From positions 19,307 to 83,306 of the forward strand of contig NZ_JACCJY010000029.1 in NCBI RefSeq assembly GCF_014596085.1: a DNA stretch of 64,000 bases, in the 5' to 3' direction. Numbering within the stretch: position 1 is the stretch's first letter; each line of letters begins with the position of its first letter. Below the pieces are notes generated by a model. It saw only the letters and a program-made list of their open reading frames with translations. It was not told the origin of the DNA and made no database searches. This DNA is from Azospirillum tabaci (GTDB lineage: Bacteria; Pseudomonadota; Alphaproteobacteria; Azospirillales; Azospirillaceae). The position numbers and the translations under genes are program-made. Positions 52,271 to 61,018 of this stretch are shown here, piece by piece.

Positions 52271-54157
52271 TTAGTTGCCGCTGGCAAAGAACTGGTCGAT
52301 GCGGTTGCTGTGAACCTCGACCGGGTAGCTGTTGCGCAGCGCGTTGCCGAACTGGGCCATGATGTCGCTTTCCAGCCCCTGGGCGACGGTGCTCTCCACG
52401 GTCGCCAGCATGGCGTCGCTGGCCGCCGGGTCCGCCGGGATGATCTCCTTCAGGCGGGCGACGATCTGGCTGTCGGCGGTGGCGCCGGTCACCGTCTCGC
52501 CGGGCTTCACCTCGAACAGCTTGCGCACCAGCTCACCCGACAGCCCCTCGACCGAGCGGGCGTCGCGAGTGAAGGGCGTGGTCATGGCGAAGCTGGCGCC
52601 GGACTGGCTGGCGACGTCCTGCGCCGCGGCTTCCGAGCCCTGCTTCAGCTTGGCGGCGATGTCCTGGGCCTTCTCAGCGGCCAGCTTGGCGCGCTTGTCG
52701 TCCTGCCAGCCGGCGACGGCCTGATCGCGCACCTCGGCCAGCGGCTTGGGGGCGGCGGGGGTCACGCCGTCGACGCGCACGGCGTAGAAGACGTTGTTGG
52801 GGGCTTCGGTCAGGTTCGAGGTGGCGCCGGAGGCGAGCTGGAAGGCGGTCTGCACCATGGCGGCGAAGTTCGCGCGGCCCGGAGCGGCGTCCTGGCCGTC
52901 CGGCGCCTTGGCGCTGCTGTCCACCGCGGCGATCTTGGCGATGACCAGCCCTTGGGCCTGGGCGACCTCCTCCAGCGGGGCGCCGCTGGCGAGCTGGTCC
53001 TCGACCCGGTTGGCGATGGAGTAGAGCGAATCCATCGCCTTCTCCTTGCGAAGCTCGCCCAAGAGCTGGTCGCGGGCCTCCTCGAAGCTCTTGGTGGCGC
53101 CCGGCTGGACGGCGGTGACCGTCAGGACGTGCCAGCCCAACCCGCTGCGCACCGCGTCGCTGACCGCGCCCTGGGCCAGCGCGAAGGCGGCGTCGCCGAT
53201 CTCCGGCAGCTCGTTGCGGGTGACGTTGTCGAGCGTGATGACGTCGGTCCCGGCGTCCTTGGCGGCGGCGGTCAGTCCCTTGGTCTTGGCGGCCTCGGCG
53301 ATCTGCTTGGCCTTCGCCTCGTCGTCGGCCAGCACCATCTCCACCGTGCGGCGCTCCGGTGTGCCGAGTTCGTCGGCGCGCTCGTCGTAGGCGGCGCGCA
53401 GCTCGGCGTCGGGAATCTGGATGTCCTTGGCGATCTCGTCGGCGGAGAGCTGCGCGATGCTCAGCGCGCGGTATTCCGGCGCGGTGAAACGGACCTGATG
53501 GTCCTCGTAATAGCGGGTCAGCTCCGCCTCGTCGGGCACGCCGACGTCGCCGATGGCGGCGTTGGGCAGGGTGACCACCTCGGCCACGCGGCGCTCCCCG
53601 CGGAAGCGGTAGAGGTCCTGGACCAGCGGCTTCGGCGGGGTCACCCCGGCGCCGACCGCTCCGGCCACCAGCTCGCGCGCGGTCTCGCGGCGCAGCAGGG
53701 CGACGTAGCCGTCCTCGGTGAGCTGGTTGTTGCGCAGCACGCTGCGGAACTGGTTCGGGTCGAACTGGTTCTGCGCGTTGCGGAAGGCCGGCTCCTCGGC
53801 GATGCGCTGGCGCACCACGTCCGGGCCGACCGAGATCCCGGCGTCGCGCGCCGCCTGATCGTAGAGCGCGCGCTGCACCAGCGCCGACAGCGACTGGTCG
53901 AGCAGGCCAAACTGGCGCGCCTGCTCCGTCGTCAGGTTGCCGCCCACCATCGGGCGCAGCCGCTCCATCTGGCGGCGGAACTCCTGGTCCAGCTCCGCCC
54001 GGTCGATGTCCACCTTGCCGACGGACGCGACGGTGCTGGAGATCCCGCCTGTGCGGATCATGTCGCCGATGCCCCAGGCAGCGAAGCTGACGATGAGGAG
54101 CACGAACAGGATCTTGACGACCCACGAACCGGCGTAAGTGCGGATGAACTGAAGCAT
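52271..54157 (-). CDS. ppiD: SurA N-terminal domain / PpiD-like peptidyl-prolyl isomerase
   Basis: Membrane-anchored periplasmic folding factor near the Sec translocon. The 628-residue protein has a short cytoplasmic start (MLQFIRTYAGSWVVK), one membrane helix (residues about 14-33), a SurA-like N-terminal chaperone domain, and a parvulin-type region around residues 265-360. Length and plan match E. coli PpiD. It is divergent from tpiA and directly upstream of trpE. Confidence 0.88.
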   Translation of the reverse strand: MLQFIRTYAGSWVVKILFVLLIVSFAAWGIGDMIRTGGISSTVASVGKVDIDRAELDQEFRRQMERLRPMVGGNLTTEQARQFGLLDQSLSALVQRALYDQAARDAGISVGPDVVRQRIAEEPAFRNAQNQFDPNQFRSVLRNNQLTEDGYVALLRRETARELVAGAVGAGVTPPKPLVQDLYRFRGERRVAEVVTLPNAAIGDVGVPDEAELTRYYEDHQVRFTAPEYRALSIAQLSADEIAKDIQIPDAELRAAYDERADELGTPERRTVEMVLADDEAKAKQIAEAAKTKGLTAAAKDAGTDVITLDNVTRNELPEIGDAAFALAQGAVSDAVRSGLGWHVLTVTAVQPGATKSFEEARDQLLGELRKEKAMDSLYSIANRVEDQLASGAPLEEVAQAQGLVIAKIAAVDSSAKAPDGQDAAPGRANFAAMVQTAFQLASGATSNLTEAPNNVFYAVRVDGVTPAAPKPLAEVRDQAVAGWQDDKRAKLAAEKAQDIAAKLKQGSEAAAQDVASQSGASFAMTTPFTRDARSVEGLSGELVRKLFEVKPGETVTGATADSQIVARLKEIIPADPAASDAMLATVESTVAQGLESDIMAQFGNALRNSYPVEVHSNRIDQFFASGN

Positions 54158-54373
54158 GGGACCCGAAGTGAGTGCGCAAAGGGCGGCCCTGCGGCCGGGG
54201 CGGCATCATAGGCACCCCGCGAAAGCCCGGCAACACCCCATTTCCCCCGCGATTCCCCATCGGAAAGAACCCGTTGGGCGGGTGGAAATGCCCGGCGCTC
54301 CTTGCTAGACAGGGGGCGCACTTTGAAAACGAACACCCGCACCAACAAACGAGAGCCGGAGGACGAAAACGCC

Positions 54374-55129
54374 ATGGCCGCACGCCGCAAACTGATTGCC
54401 GGGAACTGGAAGATGAACGGGCTGAAGGCCGACGGGCTGGATCTGGCCTCGGATCTCGCCGGACGCCTGACGGGGGCCGGGACGGTCGCCTTCGACATGC
54501 TGGTGTGCCCGCCCTTCCCGCTGCTGTTCCCGGTGGGCGACGCCATTTCCGGCAGCCCGCTGGCGCTCGGCGCACAGGACTGCCACGCCAAGACCTCCGG
54601 CGCACACACCGGCGACGTCAGCCCGGCCATGCTGACCGACGCCGGTTGCCGCTACGTCATCCTCGGCCATTCGGAGCGCCGCGCCGACCACGCCGAATCC
54701 GACGCGCAGGTCGCCGCCAAGGCCGCCGCCGCCCACAAGGCGGGCCTGATCGCCATCATCTGCGTCGGCGAGACGGAGGCCCAGCGCGACGCCGGGCAGG
54801 CGAACAGCGTCGTCGCCAGCCAGCTCAAGGGCTCGATCCCGGAGGGTGCCACGGCGGCGAACACCGTCATCGCCTACGAGCCGGTCTGGGCCATCGGCAC
54901 CGGCAAGACCGCCACGCCCGACGACGTCAAGGCGATGCACGCCCACATCCGGGCGGAGCTGGCCGGCAAGACCGCCGATCCCGACGCGGTGCGCGTCCTT
55001 TACGGCGGCTCGGTGAAGCCGGGCAACGCGGCGGAACTGATGGCGGTGGAGAACGTGGACGGCGCGCTGGTCGGCGGGGCCGCGCTGAAGGCGGACGATT
55101 TCTGGGCGATCGCCACCAGTTGCCGCTAG
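54374..55129 (+). CDS. tpiA: Triosephosphate isomerase
   Basis: Interconverts dihydroxyacetone phosphate and glyceraldehyde 3-phosphate. The 251-residue TIM barrel has LIAGNWKMNGL at the N-terminus with the catalytic Lys, VILGHSERR with the catalytic His, AYEPVWAIGTGKT with the catalytic Glu, and the phosphate loop YGGSVKPGN. The ATG at 54374 has GGAGGA upstream. tpiA-secG-pyrG order is typical of alphaproteobacteria. Confidence 0.97.
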   Translation: MAARRKLIAGNWKMNGLKADGLDLASDLAGRLTGAGTVAFDMLVCPPFPLLFPVGDAISGSPLALGAQDCHAKTSGAHTGDVSPAMLTDAGCRYVILGHSERRADHAESDAQVAAKAAAAHKAGLIAIICVGETEAQRDAGQANSVVASQLKGSIPEGATAANTVIAYEPVWAIGTGKTATPDDVKAMHAHIRAELAGKTADPDAVRVLYGGSVKPGNAAELMAVENVDGALVGGAALKADDFWAIATSCR

Positions 55130-55163
55130 CATATCGCGCAGGACCGCGTTAAAAACAGTGGGC

Positions 55164-55199
55164 GCGCGCCACGGGCCCTTGCCAAGGTCCGTGGCGCGC
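55164..55199 (+). terminator. Hairpin after tpiA
   Basis: GCGCGCCACGG pairs with CCGTGGCGCGC around a 14-base loop. The following TGTTGGTTT is only weakly T-rich, so termination is probably partial. Confidence 0.5.
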
Positions 55200-55257
55200 T
55201 GTTGGTTTGGGCGGTCCCTGCGGATCGCTCCGGGAAGGGATCAAGGGAACGGGTTGC

Positions 55258-55590
55258 ATGGAATCGGTGCTTCTGGTCATTCACCTGCTGATCGCCCTGG
55301 CGCTCGTCGGGGTCATCCTGATTCAGCGGTCGGAAGGCGGCGGTCTCGGCATCGGCGGCGGCAACATGGGGGGCATGATGTCCACCCGCGGCACCGCCAA
55401 TCTGCTGACGCGGACCACCGGCATCCTGGCGGGCTGCTTCATGGCGACCAGCCTGGTCCTGGCGATCCTGGCGGGCGCGCACAAGGCGCCGACCTCGATC
55501 ATCGACACGATGCCGGCCCAGCCCGTCGCCCCGGCGGCCCCCGCCCAGCCGGCGACGCCGGCGCAGCCCGCTCCGCCGGTCGCCCAGTAA
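55258..55590 (+). CDS. secG: Preprotein translocase subunit SecG
   Basis: Small accessory subunit of the SecYEG channel. The 110-residue protein has two membrane helices (SVLLVIHLLIALALVGVILI, and GILAGCFMATSLVLAILAG) joined by the conserved loop QRSEGGGLGIGGGNMGGMMS. The C-terminal tail is rich in Pro and Ala. The ATG at 55258 is chosen; the upstream frame extension has no conserved residues. Confidence 0.93.
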   Translation: MESVLLVIHLLIALALVGVILIQRSEGGGLGIGGGNMGGMMSTRGTANLLTRTTGILAGCFMATSLVLAILAGAHKAPTSIIDTMPAQPVAPAAPAQPATPAQPAPPVAQ

Positions 55591-55635
55591 ACGCGGCCCG
55601 GCAAAACGCGACGCGGCTCCGGCCGGGTCCGACGC

Positions 55636-55669
55636 GAGGCGGCCTCCCCCGAAGCCGCCTCTTTCTTTT
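55636..55669 (+). terminator. Terminator after secG
   Basis: GAGGCGGC and GCCGCCTC pair around a ten-base loop, followed by TTTCTTTT, about 45 bases after the secG stop. Confidence 0.7.
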
Positions 55670-55750
55670 GAGGATCGTCGATCTGGGCAGCGCCCGGGGG
55701 ACGGTCCGAATTCGGGGAACGGATCAGGCTCTGAAGGTCTTCGGACGGAC

Positions 55751-57379
55751 ATGACTCGCTACATCTTCATCACCGGTGGCGTCGTTTCCTCGCTGGGCAA
55801 AGGTCTGGCGTCGGCGGCGCTTGGGGCGCTTCTCCAGGCGCGCGGCTACAAGGTGCGGCTTCGCAAGCTGGACCCGTACCTGAACGTGGACCCCGGCACG
55901 ATGAGCCCGTACCAGCACGGCGAGGTCTATGTGACCGACGACGGTGCTGAGACCGACCTCGACCTCGGCCATTACGAGCGCTTCACCGGCGTGGCCGCGC
56001 GCCGTGGCGACAACATCACCACGGGCCGTATCTATTCGACGGTGATCGCCAAGGAGCGCCGGGGCGACTATCTGGGCGCCACCGTGCAGGTGATTCCGCA
56101 CGTCACCGACCAGATCAAGGACTTCATCCGCGCCGACACGACCGACGAGGACTTCATCCTCTGCGAGATCGGTGGCACGGTGGGCGACATCGAGTCGACC
56201 CCCTTCCTGGAGGCCATCCGCCAGTTCGGCAACGAAGTCGGTCCGGAGAACGCCCTGTTCATCCACCTGACCCTGCTGCCCTACATCCCGACGGCGGGCG
56301 AGCTGAAGACCAAGCCGACCCAGCATTCCGTGAAGGAGCTGCTGGGCATGGGCATCCAGGCCAACATCCTGCTCTGCCGCGCCGATCGCCCGATCCCGGA
56401 CAACGAGCGCCGCAAGATCGCGCTGTTCTGCAACATCCGTCCGGAGCGCGTGATCGCCGCCCTGGACGTCGATTCGATCTATCAGGTGCCGGTCAGCTAC
56501 CACGAGGAAGGCTTCGACACCCAGGTGCTGGCCTATTTCGGCCTGCCGACCGAGGGCAAGCCGGACCTGTCGCGCTGGACCAGCATCGTCGAGCGCGTGC
56601 GCAAGCCGCAGGGCGAGGTGACCATCGCCGTCGTCGGCAAGTACACCAGCCTGCTCGACAGCTACAAGTCTCTGGCCGAGGCGCTGACCCACGGTGGCAT
56701 CGCCAACAACGTGAAGGTCAAGCTCGACTGGATCGACTCGGAGATCTTCGAGGACGACAGCGCGGTGCAGCGGCTGGAGAACGTCCACGGCATCCTGGTG
56801 CCGGGCGGCTTCGGCTCGCGCGGCACGGAGGGCAAGATCCGCGCCGCCCAGTTCGCCCGCGAGCGCAAGGTGCCGTATTTCGGCATCTGCTTCGGCATGC
56901 AGATGGCGGTGATCGAATCGGCGCGCAACATGGCGGGGATCGTCGACGCCGGCTCGACCGAGCTGGGCAAGCCCGGCAACCCAGTGGTCGGCCTGATGAC
57001 CGAGTGGATGCGCGGCAACAGCCTGGAGAAGCGCACGGAGGGCACCGATCTCGGCGGCACCATGCGGTTGGGCACCTATCCGGCGAAGCTGGTCCCCGGC
57101 AGCAAGGTCGCGGAGGTCTACGGCGCCACCGACATCACCGAGCGGCACCGCCACCGCTACGAGGTGAACGTCTATTACAAGGAGCGTCTGGAGAAGGTCG
57201 GACTGCTGTTCTCCGGCCTGTCGCCGGACGGCGAGCTCCCCGAGATCGTCGAGATCCCGGACCATCCCTGGTTCATCGGCGTGCAGTTCCACCCGGAGCT
57301 GAAGTCCAAGCCCTTCGACCCGCACCCGCTCTTCACCTCCTTCATCAAGGCGGCGATCGAGCAGAGCCGGCTGGTGTGA
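55751..57379 (+). CDS. pyrG: CTP synthase
   Basis: Aminates UTP to CTP with glutamine. The 542-residue protein has the synthase domain start YIFITGGVVSSLGKGLASA, the DPYLNVDPGTMSP loop, and the glutaminase domain with the Cys nucleophile in GICFGMQMAVIE and the His-Glu of VQFHPELKSKP. It follows the secG terminator by 81 bases. Confidence 0.98.
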   Translation: MTRYIFITGGVVSSLGKGLASAALGALLQARGYKVRLRKLDPYLNVDPGTMSPYQHGEVYVTDDGAETDLDLGHYERFTGVAARRGDNITTGRIYSTVIAKERRGDYLGATVQVIPHVTDQIKDFIRADTTDEDFILCEIGGTVGDIESTPFLEAIRQFGNEVGPENALFIHLTLLPYIPTAGELKTKPTQHSVKELLGMGIQANILLCRADRPIPDNERRKIALFCNIRPERVIAALDVDSIYQVPVSYHEEGFDTQVLAYFGLPTEGKPDLSRWTSIVERVRKPQGEVTIAVVGKYTSLLDSYKSLAEALTHGGIANNVKVKLDWIDSEIFEDDSAVQRLENVHGILVPGGFGSRGTEGKIRAAQFARERKVPYFGICFGMQMAVIESARNMAGIVDAGSTELGKPGNPVVGLMTEWMRGNSLEKRTEGTDLGGTMRLGTYPAKLVPGSKVAEVYGATDITERHRHRYEVNVYYKERLEKVGLLFSGLSPDGELPEIVEIPDHPWFIGVQFHPELKSKPFDPHPLFTSFIKAAIEQSRLV

Positions 57380-57390
57380 TGTGACCAAAC

Positions 57391-57411
57391 GGGGGAGGCG
57401 CATCCTCCCCC
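57391..57411. terminator. Hairpin after pyrG
   Basis: GGGGGAGG and CCTCCCCC pair around CGCAT, 11 bases after the pyrG stop, with no T run. Confidence 0.45.
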
Positions 57412-57447
57412 GCGCGTTCCGGTTCCGGGTTTCCGGTGGGTATAGTG

Positions 57448-57480
57448 AAAGCGGCGGCCGAGCCAACGGCCGCCGCTTTT
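57448..57480 (+). terminator. Terminator between pyrG and the dienelactone hydrolase gene
   Basis: AAAGCGGCGGCCG pairs with CGGCCGCCGCTTT around a six-base loop and runs into TTTT, a strong rho-independent shape. Confidence 0.75.
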
Positions 57481-57538
57481 GCGTTACGGGCCGGGGAACA
57501 ACCAAGAGGCCCCGAAAAACCAAGAGGCTGGAGACACC

Positions 57539-58237
57539 ATGACCGACATCAGCATTCCCGCCGGCGACGGCGGCAGCTTTTCCGCCTATGTGGCCAAGCC
57601 GGCGGGCGGCGGGCCGGCGCCGGGACTCGTCGTCATCCAAGAGATCTTCGGGGTCAATCAGGTCATGCGCGACCTGTGCGACGGCTTCGCCGCCCAGGGC
57701 TGGCTCGCCGTCTGCCCGGACCTGTTCTGGCGGCAGGAGCCGGGAATTCAACTGACCGACAAGACGCAGGAGGAGTGGAACCGCGCCTTCGCGCTGATGA
57801 ACGGTCTGGACCAGGGCAAGGCGGTGGAGGACCTCAAGGCCACTCTGGCGTGGCTGCGTCAGAACCCGGATTGCACCGGCAAGGCAGGGTCGGTGGGCTA
57901 CTGCCTGGGCGGACGGCTCGCCTTCATGATGGCGGCGCGCTCCGATTCCGACGCCAACGTCAGCTACTACGGCGTCGGCCTCGACGGTCTGGTCGGCGAG
58001 GCGGCGAACATCTCCAAGCCGCTGCTGATGCACATCGCGGAGAAGGATCAGTTCGTCCCGGCGGAGGCGCGGGAGAAGATCCTGGCCGCGGTGAAGGGCA
58101 ACCCGAACGTGACCGCCCATGTCTATCCCGGCATGGACCACGCCTTCGCCCGCGAGGGCGGCGCCCATTTCGACGCCAAGGCGGCCGAGCTTGCCAACGG
58201 ACGCACGGCAGCCTTCTTCAAGCAGCATCTGGGTTGA
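57539..58237 (+). CDS. Dienelactone hydrolase family protein
   Basis: A 232-residue cytoplasmic alpha/beta-hydrolase. Catalytic residues: Cys in GYCLGGRLAFM, Asp in EKDQFVP and His in GMDHAFAREGG. The N-terminus shows the family segment PGLVVIQEIFGVNQVMRD. Unlike the relative at 14.2 kb it has no export signal. The substrate is unknown; involvement in aromatic degradation is not indicated by the neighbours. GGAG precedes the ATG. It sits between pyrG and kdsA. Confidence 0.9.
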   Translation: MTDISIPAGDGGSFSAYVAKPAGGGPAPGLVVIQEIFGVNQVMRDLCDGFAAQGWLAVCPDLFWRQEPGIQLTDKTQEEWNRAFALMNGLDQGKAVEDLKATLAWLRQNPDCTGKAGSVGYCLGGRLAFMMAARSDSDANVSYYGVGLDGLVGEAANISKPLLMHIAEKDQFVPAEAREKILAAVKGNPNVTAHVYPGMDHAFAREGGAHFDAKAAELANGRTAAFFKQHLG

Positions 58238-58287
58238 CGCCATTCCGGTTGACCGGGATCGCCAATATCTGGGAAGGAATGGGCAGC

Positions 58288-58330
58288 GCGAGGGGGCCTT
58301 CGGCATGCGTCCCCTCGCATTGCTTTTTGG
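58288..58330 (+). terminator. Terminator-like hairpin directly before kdsA
   Basis: GCGAGGGG and CCCCTCGC pair around 15 bases, followed by ATTGCTTTTT. The kdsA ribosome site starts at the end of the T run and the ATG is about 11 bases later, so this is either the end of the preceding gene or a leader attenuator of kdsA. Confidence 0.55.
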
Positions 58331-58340
58331 AGAGCACGGG

Positions 58341-59168
58341 ATGACCACCGCCAAGACCGTCCAGATCGGCAACCTGACCATCGCCAACGACCGGCCCTTC
58401 ACCCTGATCGCCGGCCCGTGCCAGATGGAAAGCCGCGACCACGCGCTGGAGACGGCGGCGGCTCTGGTGGAGATGACCGGCGCGCTGGGCATCGGGCTGA
58501 TCTACAAGTCCTCCTTCGACAAGGCCAACCGCACCTCCATCAGCACGGCGCGCGGCCTCGGCATGGACAAGGCGTTGCCGATCTTCGCGGAGATCAAGGA
58601 GCGGTTCGGCTGCCCGGTGATCACCGACGTGCATGAGGCCGACCAGTGCGCCGCGGTGGCCGAGGTGATGGACGTCCTCCAGATCCCAGCCTTCCTGTGC
58701 CGCCAGACCGATCTGCTGATCGCCGCGGCCAAGACGGGCCGGGCGGTCAACGTCAAGAAGGGCCAGTTCCTCGCCCCCTGGGACATGAAGAACGTCGCGG
58801 CGAAGCTGGTGGCGTCGGGCAACGACAAGGTGCTGCTGTGCGAGCGCGGCGCCAGCTTCGGCTACAACACGCTGGTGTCGGACATGCGGTCCCTGCCGAT
58901 CATGGCGGAGACCGGCTTCCCGGTGGTCTTCGACGCCACCCATTCCGTGCAGCAGCCGGGCGGGCAGGGCACCACCTCCGGCGGCCAGCGCGAGTTCGTT
59001 CCGGTGCTGGCCCGCGCGGCCATCGCCGTGGGCGTCGCCGCCGTCTTCATGGAGACCCATGAGAATCCGGACTGCGCCCCCAGCGACGGCCCGAACATGG
59101 TTCCGCTGAAGGAAATGCCGGCCCTGCTGGCGCGCCTCCAGGCCTTCGACCGTCTCGCGAAGAGCTGA
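58341..59168 (+). CDS. kdsA: 3-deoxy-8-phosphooctulonate synthase
   Basis: Condenses arabinose 5-phosphate and phosphoenolpyruvate to Kdo 8-phosphate for the lipopolysaccharide core. The 275-residue protein has TLIAGPCQMESRDHALE, YKSSFDKANRTS, TDVHEADQCAAV, and FDATHSVQQPGG, typical of KdsA. The ATG at 58341 follows GGAGAG. It is one of the conserved pyrG-kdsA-eno neighbours of alphaproteobacteria. Confidence 0.97.
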   Translation: MTTAKTVQIGNLTIANDRPFTLIAGPCQMESRDHALETAAALVEMTGALGIGLIYKSSFDKANRTSISTARGLGMDKALPIFAEIKERFGCPVITDVHEADQCAAVAEVMDVLQIPAFLCRQTDLLIAAAKTGRAVNVKKGQFLAPWDMKNVAAKLVASGNDKVLLCERGASFGYNTLVSDMRSLPIMAETGFPVVFDATHSVQQPGGQGTTSGGQREFVPVLARAAIAVGVAAVFMETHENPDCAPSDGPNMVPLKEMPALLARLQAFDRLAKS

Positions 59169-59274
59169 CGAAAGGACAGGTTCGGGAACGGCTTGCCGGT
59201 CCCGGCGTTGCCCAGGCACCGCGGGCGCCGCGCTTATGGTGGAGCGCCCGCGGACAAAGCCATGGAGCAACGCC

Positions 59275-59709
59275 ATGAAGCCGATCCGCCTGTGCGCCAT
59301 CGCCGCTTTCGCCAGTGTCGGCGCGATGATCGCCGTTCCCGCTTTCGCGCAATCGACCGCGCCGTCTTCGTCCACGCCTTCGACCGCGCCGATGCCGCAG
59401 GCCAAGCCGGCCATGCCGCCGGGAACCAGCGGCTCCACCACGGCCCCACCGATGGGCAGCGGGTCTTCGACGGCGAAGGCCAAGGTCATCGACCTCAACA
59501 CCGCAGGTAAGGATGAGCTTCAGACCTTGCCGGGAATCGGCGAGGCGCGGTCCGAGGCCATCGTGAAGAACCGCCCCTACCGTTCCAAGGACGAGCTGGT
59601 CAGCAAGAAGATCGTGCCGCAGAACGTCTACGACGACATCAAGGGCCGGATCGCCGCGGTCGGCGGTTCGAAAACCAGCGCGTCGGCGGCAACCGTCCCG
59701 AAGAAATGA
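59275..59709 (+). CDS. Secreted helix-hairpin-helix protein (ComEA-like)
   Basis: A 144-residue protein with a signal peptide (cleavage near AFAQ, residue about 22), a low-complexity Ser/Thr/Pro/Met linker (residues about 24-75), and a C-terminal helix-hairpin-helix domain: VIDLNTAGKDELQTLPGIGEARSEAIVKN. The motif matches the DNA-binding repeat of ComEA; periplasmic ComEA-like proteins take part in DNA uptake. With ComEC encoded at 40 kb a link is possible but unproven. It converges on pqqE. Confidence 0.8.
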   Translation: MKPIRLCAIAAFASVGAMIAVPAFAQSTAPSSSTPSTAPMPQAKPAMPPGTSGSTTAPPMGSGSSTAKAKVIDLNTAGKDELQTLPGIGEARSEAIVKNRPYRSKDELVSKKIVPQNVYDDIKGRIAAVGGSKTSASAATVPKK

Positions 59710-59716
59710 GCCAATT

Positions 59717-59738
59717 CCCTCTCCCCCTGGGGAGAGGG
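59717..59738. repeat. Palindromic intergenic element
   Basis: CCCTCTCCCC and GGGGAGAGGG form a perfect 10-bp stem with a 2-base loop, followed by CTAGGGTGAGAGGG. This is the pattern of short GC-rich palindromes that recur between genes in many proteobacterial genomes. It is 7 bases past the HhH gene stop. Confidence 0.75.
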
Positions 59739-59802
59739 CTAGGGTGAGAGGGATGTGCGTGTCGGTACGTTCGGCACAAGCGCACCCCCCCACCGGCTCT
59801 CA

Positions 59803-59823
59803 GCGGATGCCATAGGCATCCGC
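59803..59823. terminator. Perfect 9-bp hairpin between convergent genes
   Basis: GCGGATGCC-ATA-GGCATCCGC. It lies in the middle of the convergent gap and may serve either direction; there is no T run. Confidence 0.5.
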
Positions 59824-59858
59824 CTGCCGCCGTCAGGGCGGGCCTTCCGCCAGCGCGA

Positions 59859-59897
59859 GGGGCCCTTCGGGGCCCCCCCTCCCCCCGGGGGGGGGGG
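59859..59897. repeat. UUCG hairpin followed by C and G homopolymers
   Basis: GGGGCCC-TTCG-GGGCCCC, then a C-rich stretch and a run of 11 G (59887-59897). The hairpin with a UUCG tetraloop is exceptionally stable. It sits 12 bases from the pqqE stop and may end both transcripts. Confidence 0.7.
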
Positions 59898-59908
59898 CTA
59901 CGGCAGGG

Positions 59909-61018
59909 TCACAGGAGGCTGAAGCTCCGGTAGGTGATCGGCGCCTCGGCCGTGCCGCCGTCCTCTGCGGCTATGTCGGCGAGCAGCACATGGTGCTCCG
60001 ACAGGTCGCACACCGGGTCGGTGTTGTCGGCGCTCCCGGTCAGCGCCAGCGCTTGGCAGCGGCAGCCGCCCCAGTCGATCTCCTTCTGGTCGCAGCTCCG
60101 GCAGGGCTGCGGCATCCAGTCGGTCCCGCGGTAGCGCTGGAAGGCGGCGGAGTTGGCCCAGATGTCGGCCAGCGGGCGCTCCGTTACCCGGTCGAAACTC
60201 ATGCCGGGGATCGTTTCGGCGGCGTGGCAGGGCAGGACCGAGCCACTGGGGGTGACGTTCAGGAACTTGCGGCCCCAGCCGCCCATGCAGGCCTTGGGGC
60301 GCTTGGCGTAATAGTCGGGCACCACGTAATCGACGACCAGCCGGCCCTTCAGCTCCGGCAGGCGGGAACGCACCCGCTCGTCCATGCGGACCAACTGCTC
60401 GCGGGTCGGCATCAGGGCGGCCCGGTTCTTCAGCGCCCAGCCGTAATACTGGACGTTGGCGATCTCGATCCGGCCGGCCTTCAGCTCCAGCGCCATGTCG
60501 ATGAAATCATCCACCCGGTCGATGTTGTGGCGCTGCACGATGGCGTTGACGGTCAGCGCCATGCCGACGTCGGTGACCGCGCGCGCCACCTCCAGCTTCT
60601 TCGGCTGGCCGCCGGGGAAGCCGCTGATCAGTTCGGCCTTGGCGGGCTGCGTGTCCTGGAATCCGATCTGCACATGCTGGAGCCCGGCGTCGCGCAGCCG
60701 CTCCAGCCGCGTCCGGTCGAGCAGCACCGCCGAGGTGATGAGGTTGGCGTACAGCCCGACTTCGGTGGCATGGGCGATCAGCGCCTCCAGGTCCTTGCGC
60801 GCCGTCGGTTCGCCGCCGGAGAAATGCACCTGGAGGATGCCGAGGTCCGCCGCCTCGTCGAGGACGCGGCACCAGGCGGCGGTGTCCAGCTCCCGGCTGG
60901 CCGGGTCGAGCGCCAGCGGGTTGGAACAGTAGGCGCAGCGCAGCGGGCAGCGGTGCGTCAGTTCCGCCAGCAGGGCCAGCGGCGGTTCGAGTCCGGTCGT
61001 GGCGCCACAGAAGGTCAT
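59909..61018 (-). CDS. pqqE: PQQ biosynthesis radical SAM enzyme PqqE
   Basis: Forms the Glu-Tyr carbon-carbon crosslink in the precursor peptide PqqA, the first step of pyrroloquinoline quinone synthesis. The 369-residue protein has the radical SAM cluster motif HRCPLRCAYCSN (Cx3Cx2C) near residue 28, and a SPASM domain with further Cys in MGGWGRK-CHAAETIP and CRSCDQKEIDWGGCRCQA. It overlaps pqqD by 4 bases and is the last gene of the pqqABCDE operon. Confidence 0.96.
   Translation of the reverse strand: MTFCGATTGLEPPLALLAELTHRCPLRCAYCSNPLALDPASRELDTAAWCRVLDEAADLGILQVHFSGGEPTARKDLEALIAHATEVGLYANLITSAVLLDRTRLERLRDAGLQHVQIGFQDTQPAKAELISGFPGGQPKKLEVARAVTDVGMALTVNAIVQRHNIDRVDDFIDMALELKAGRIEIANVQYYGWALKNRAALMPTREQLVRMDERVRSRLPELKGRLVVDYVVPDYYAKRPKACMGGWGRKFLNVTPSGSVLPCHAAETIPGMSFDRVTERPLADIWANSAAFQRYRGTDWMPQPCRSCDQKEIDWGGCRCQALALTGSADNTDPVCDLSEHHVLLADIAAEDGGTAEAPITYRSFSLL

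Noticed and set aside
55724..58492. A 922-codon minus-strand frame across pyrG and the hydrolase gene
   Set aside because: Same shadow effect; it crosses two sound genes and two terminators and shows no protein motifs.
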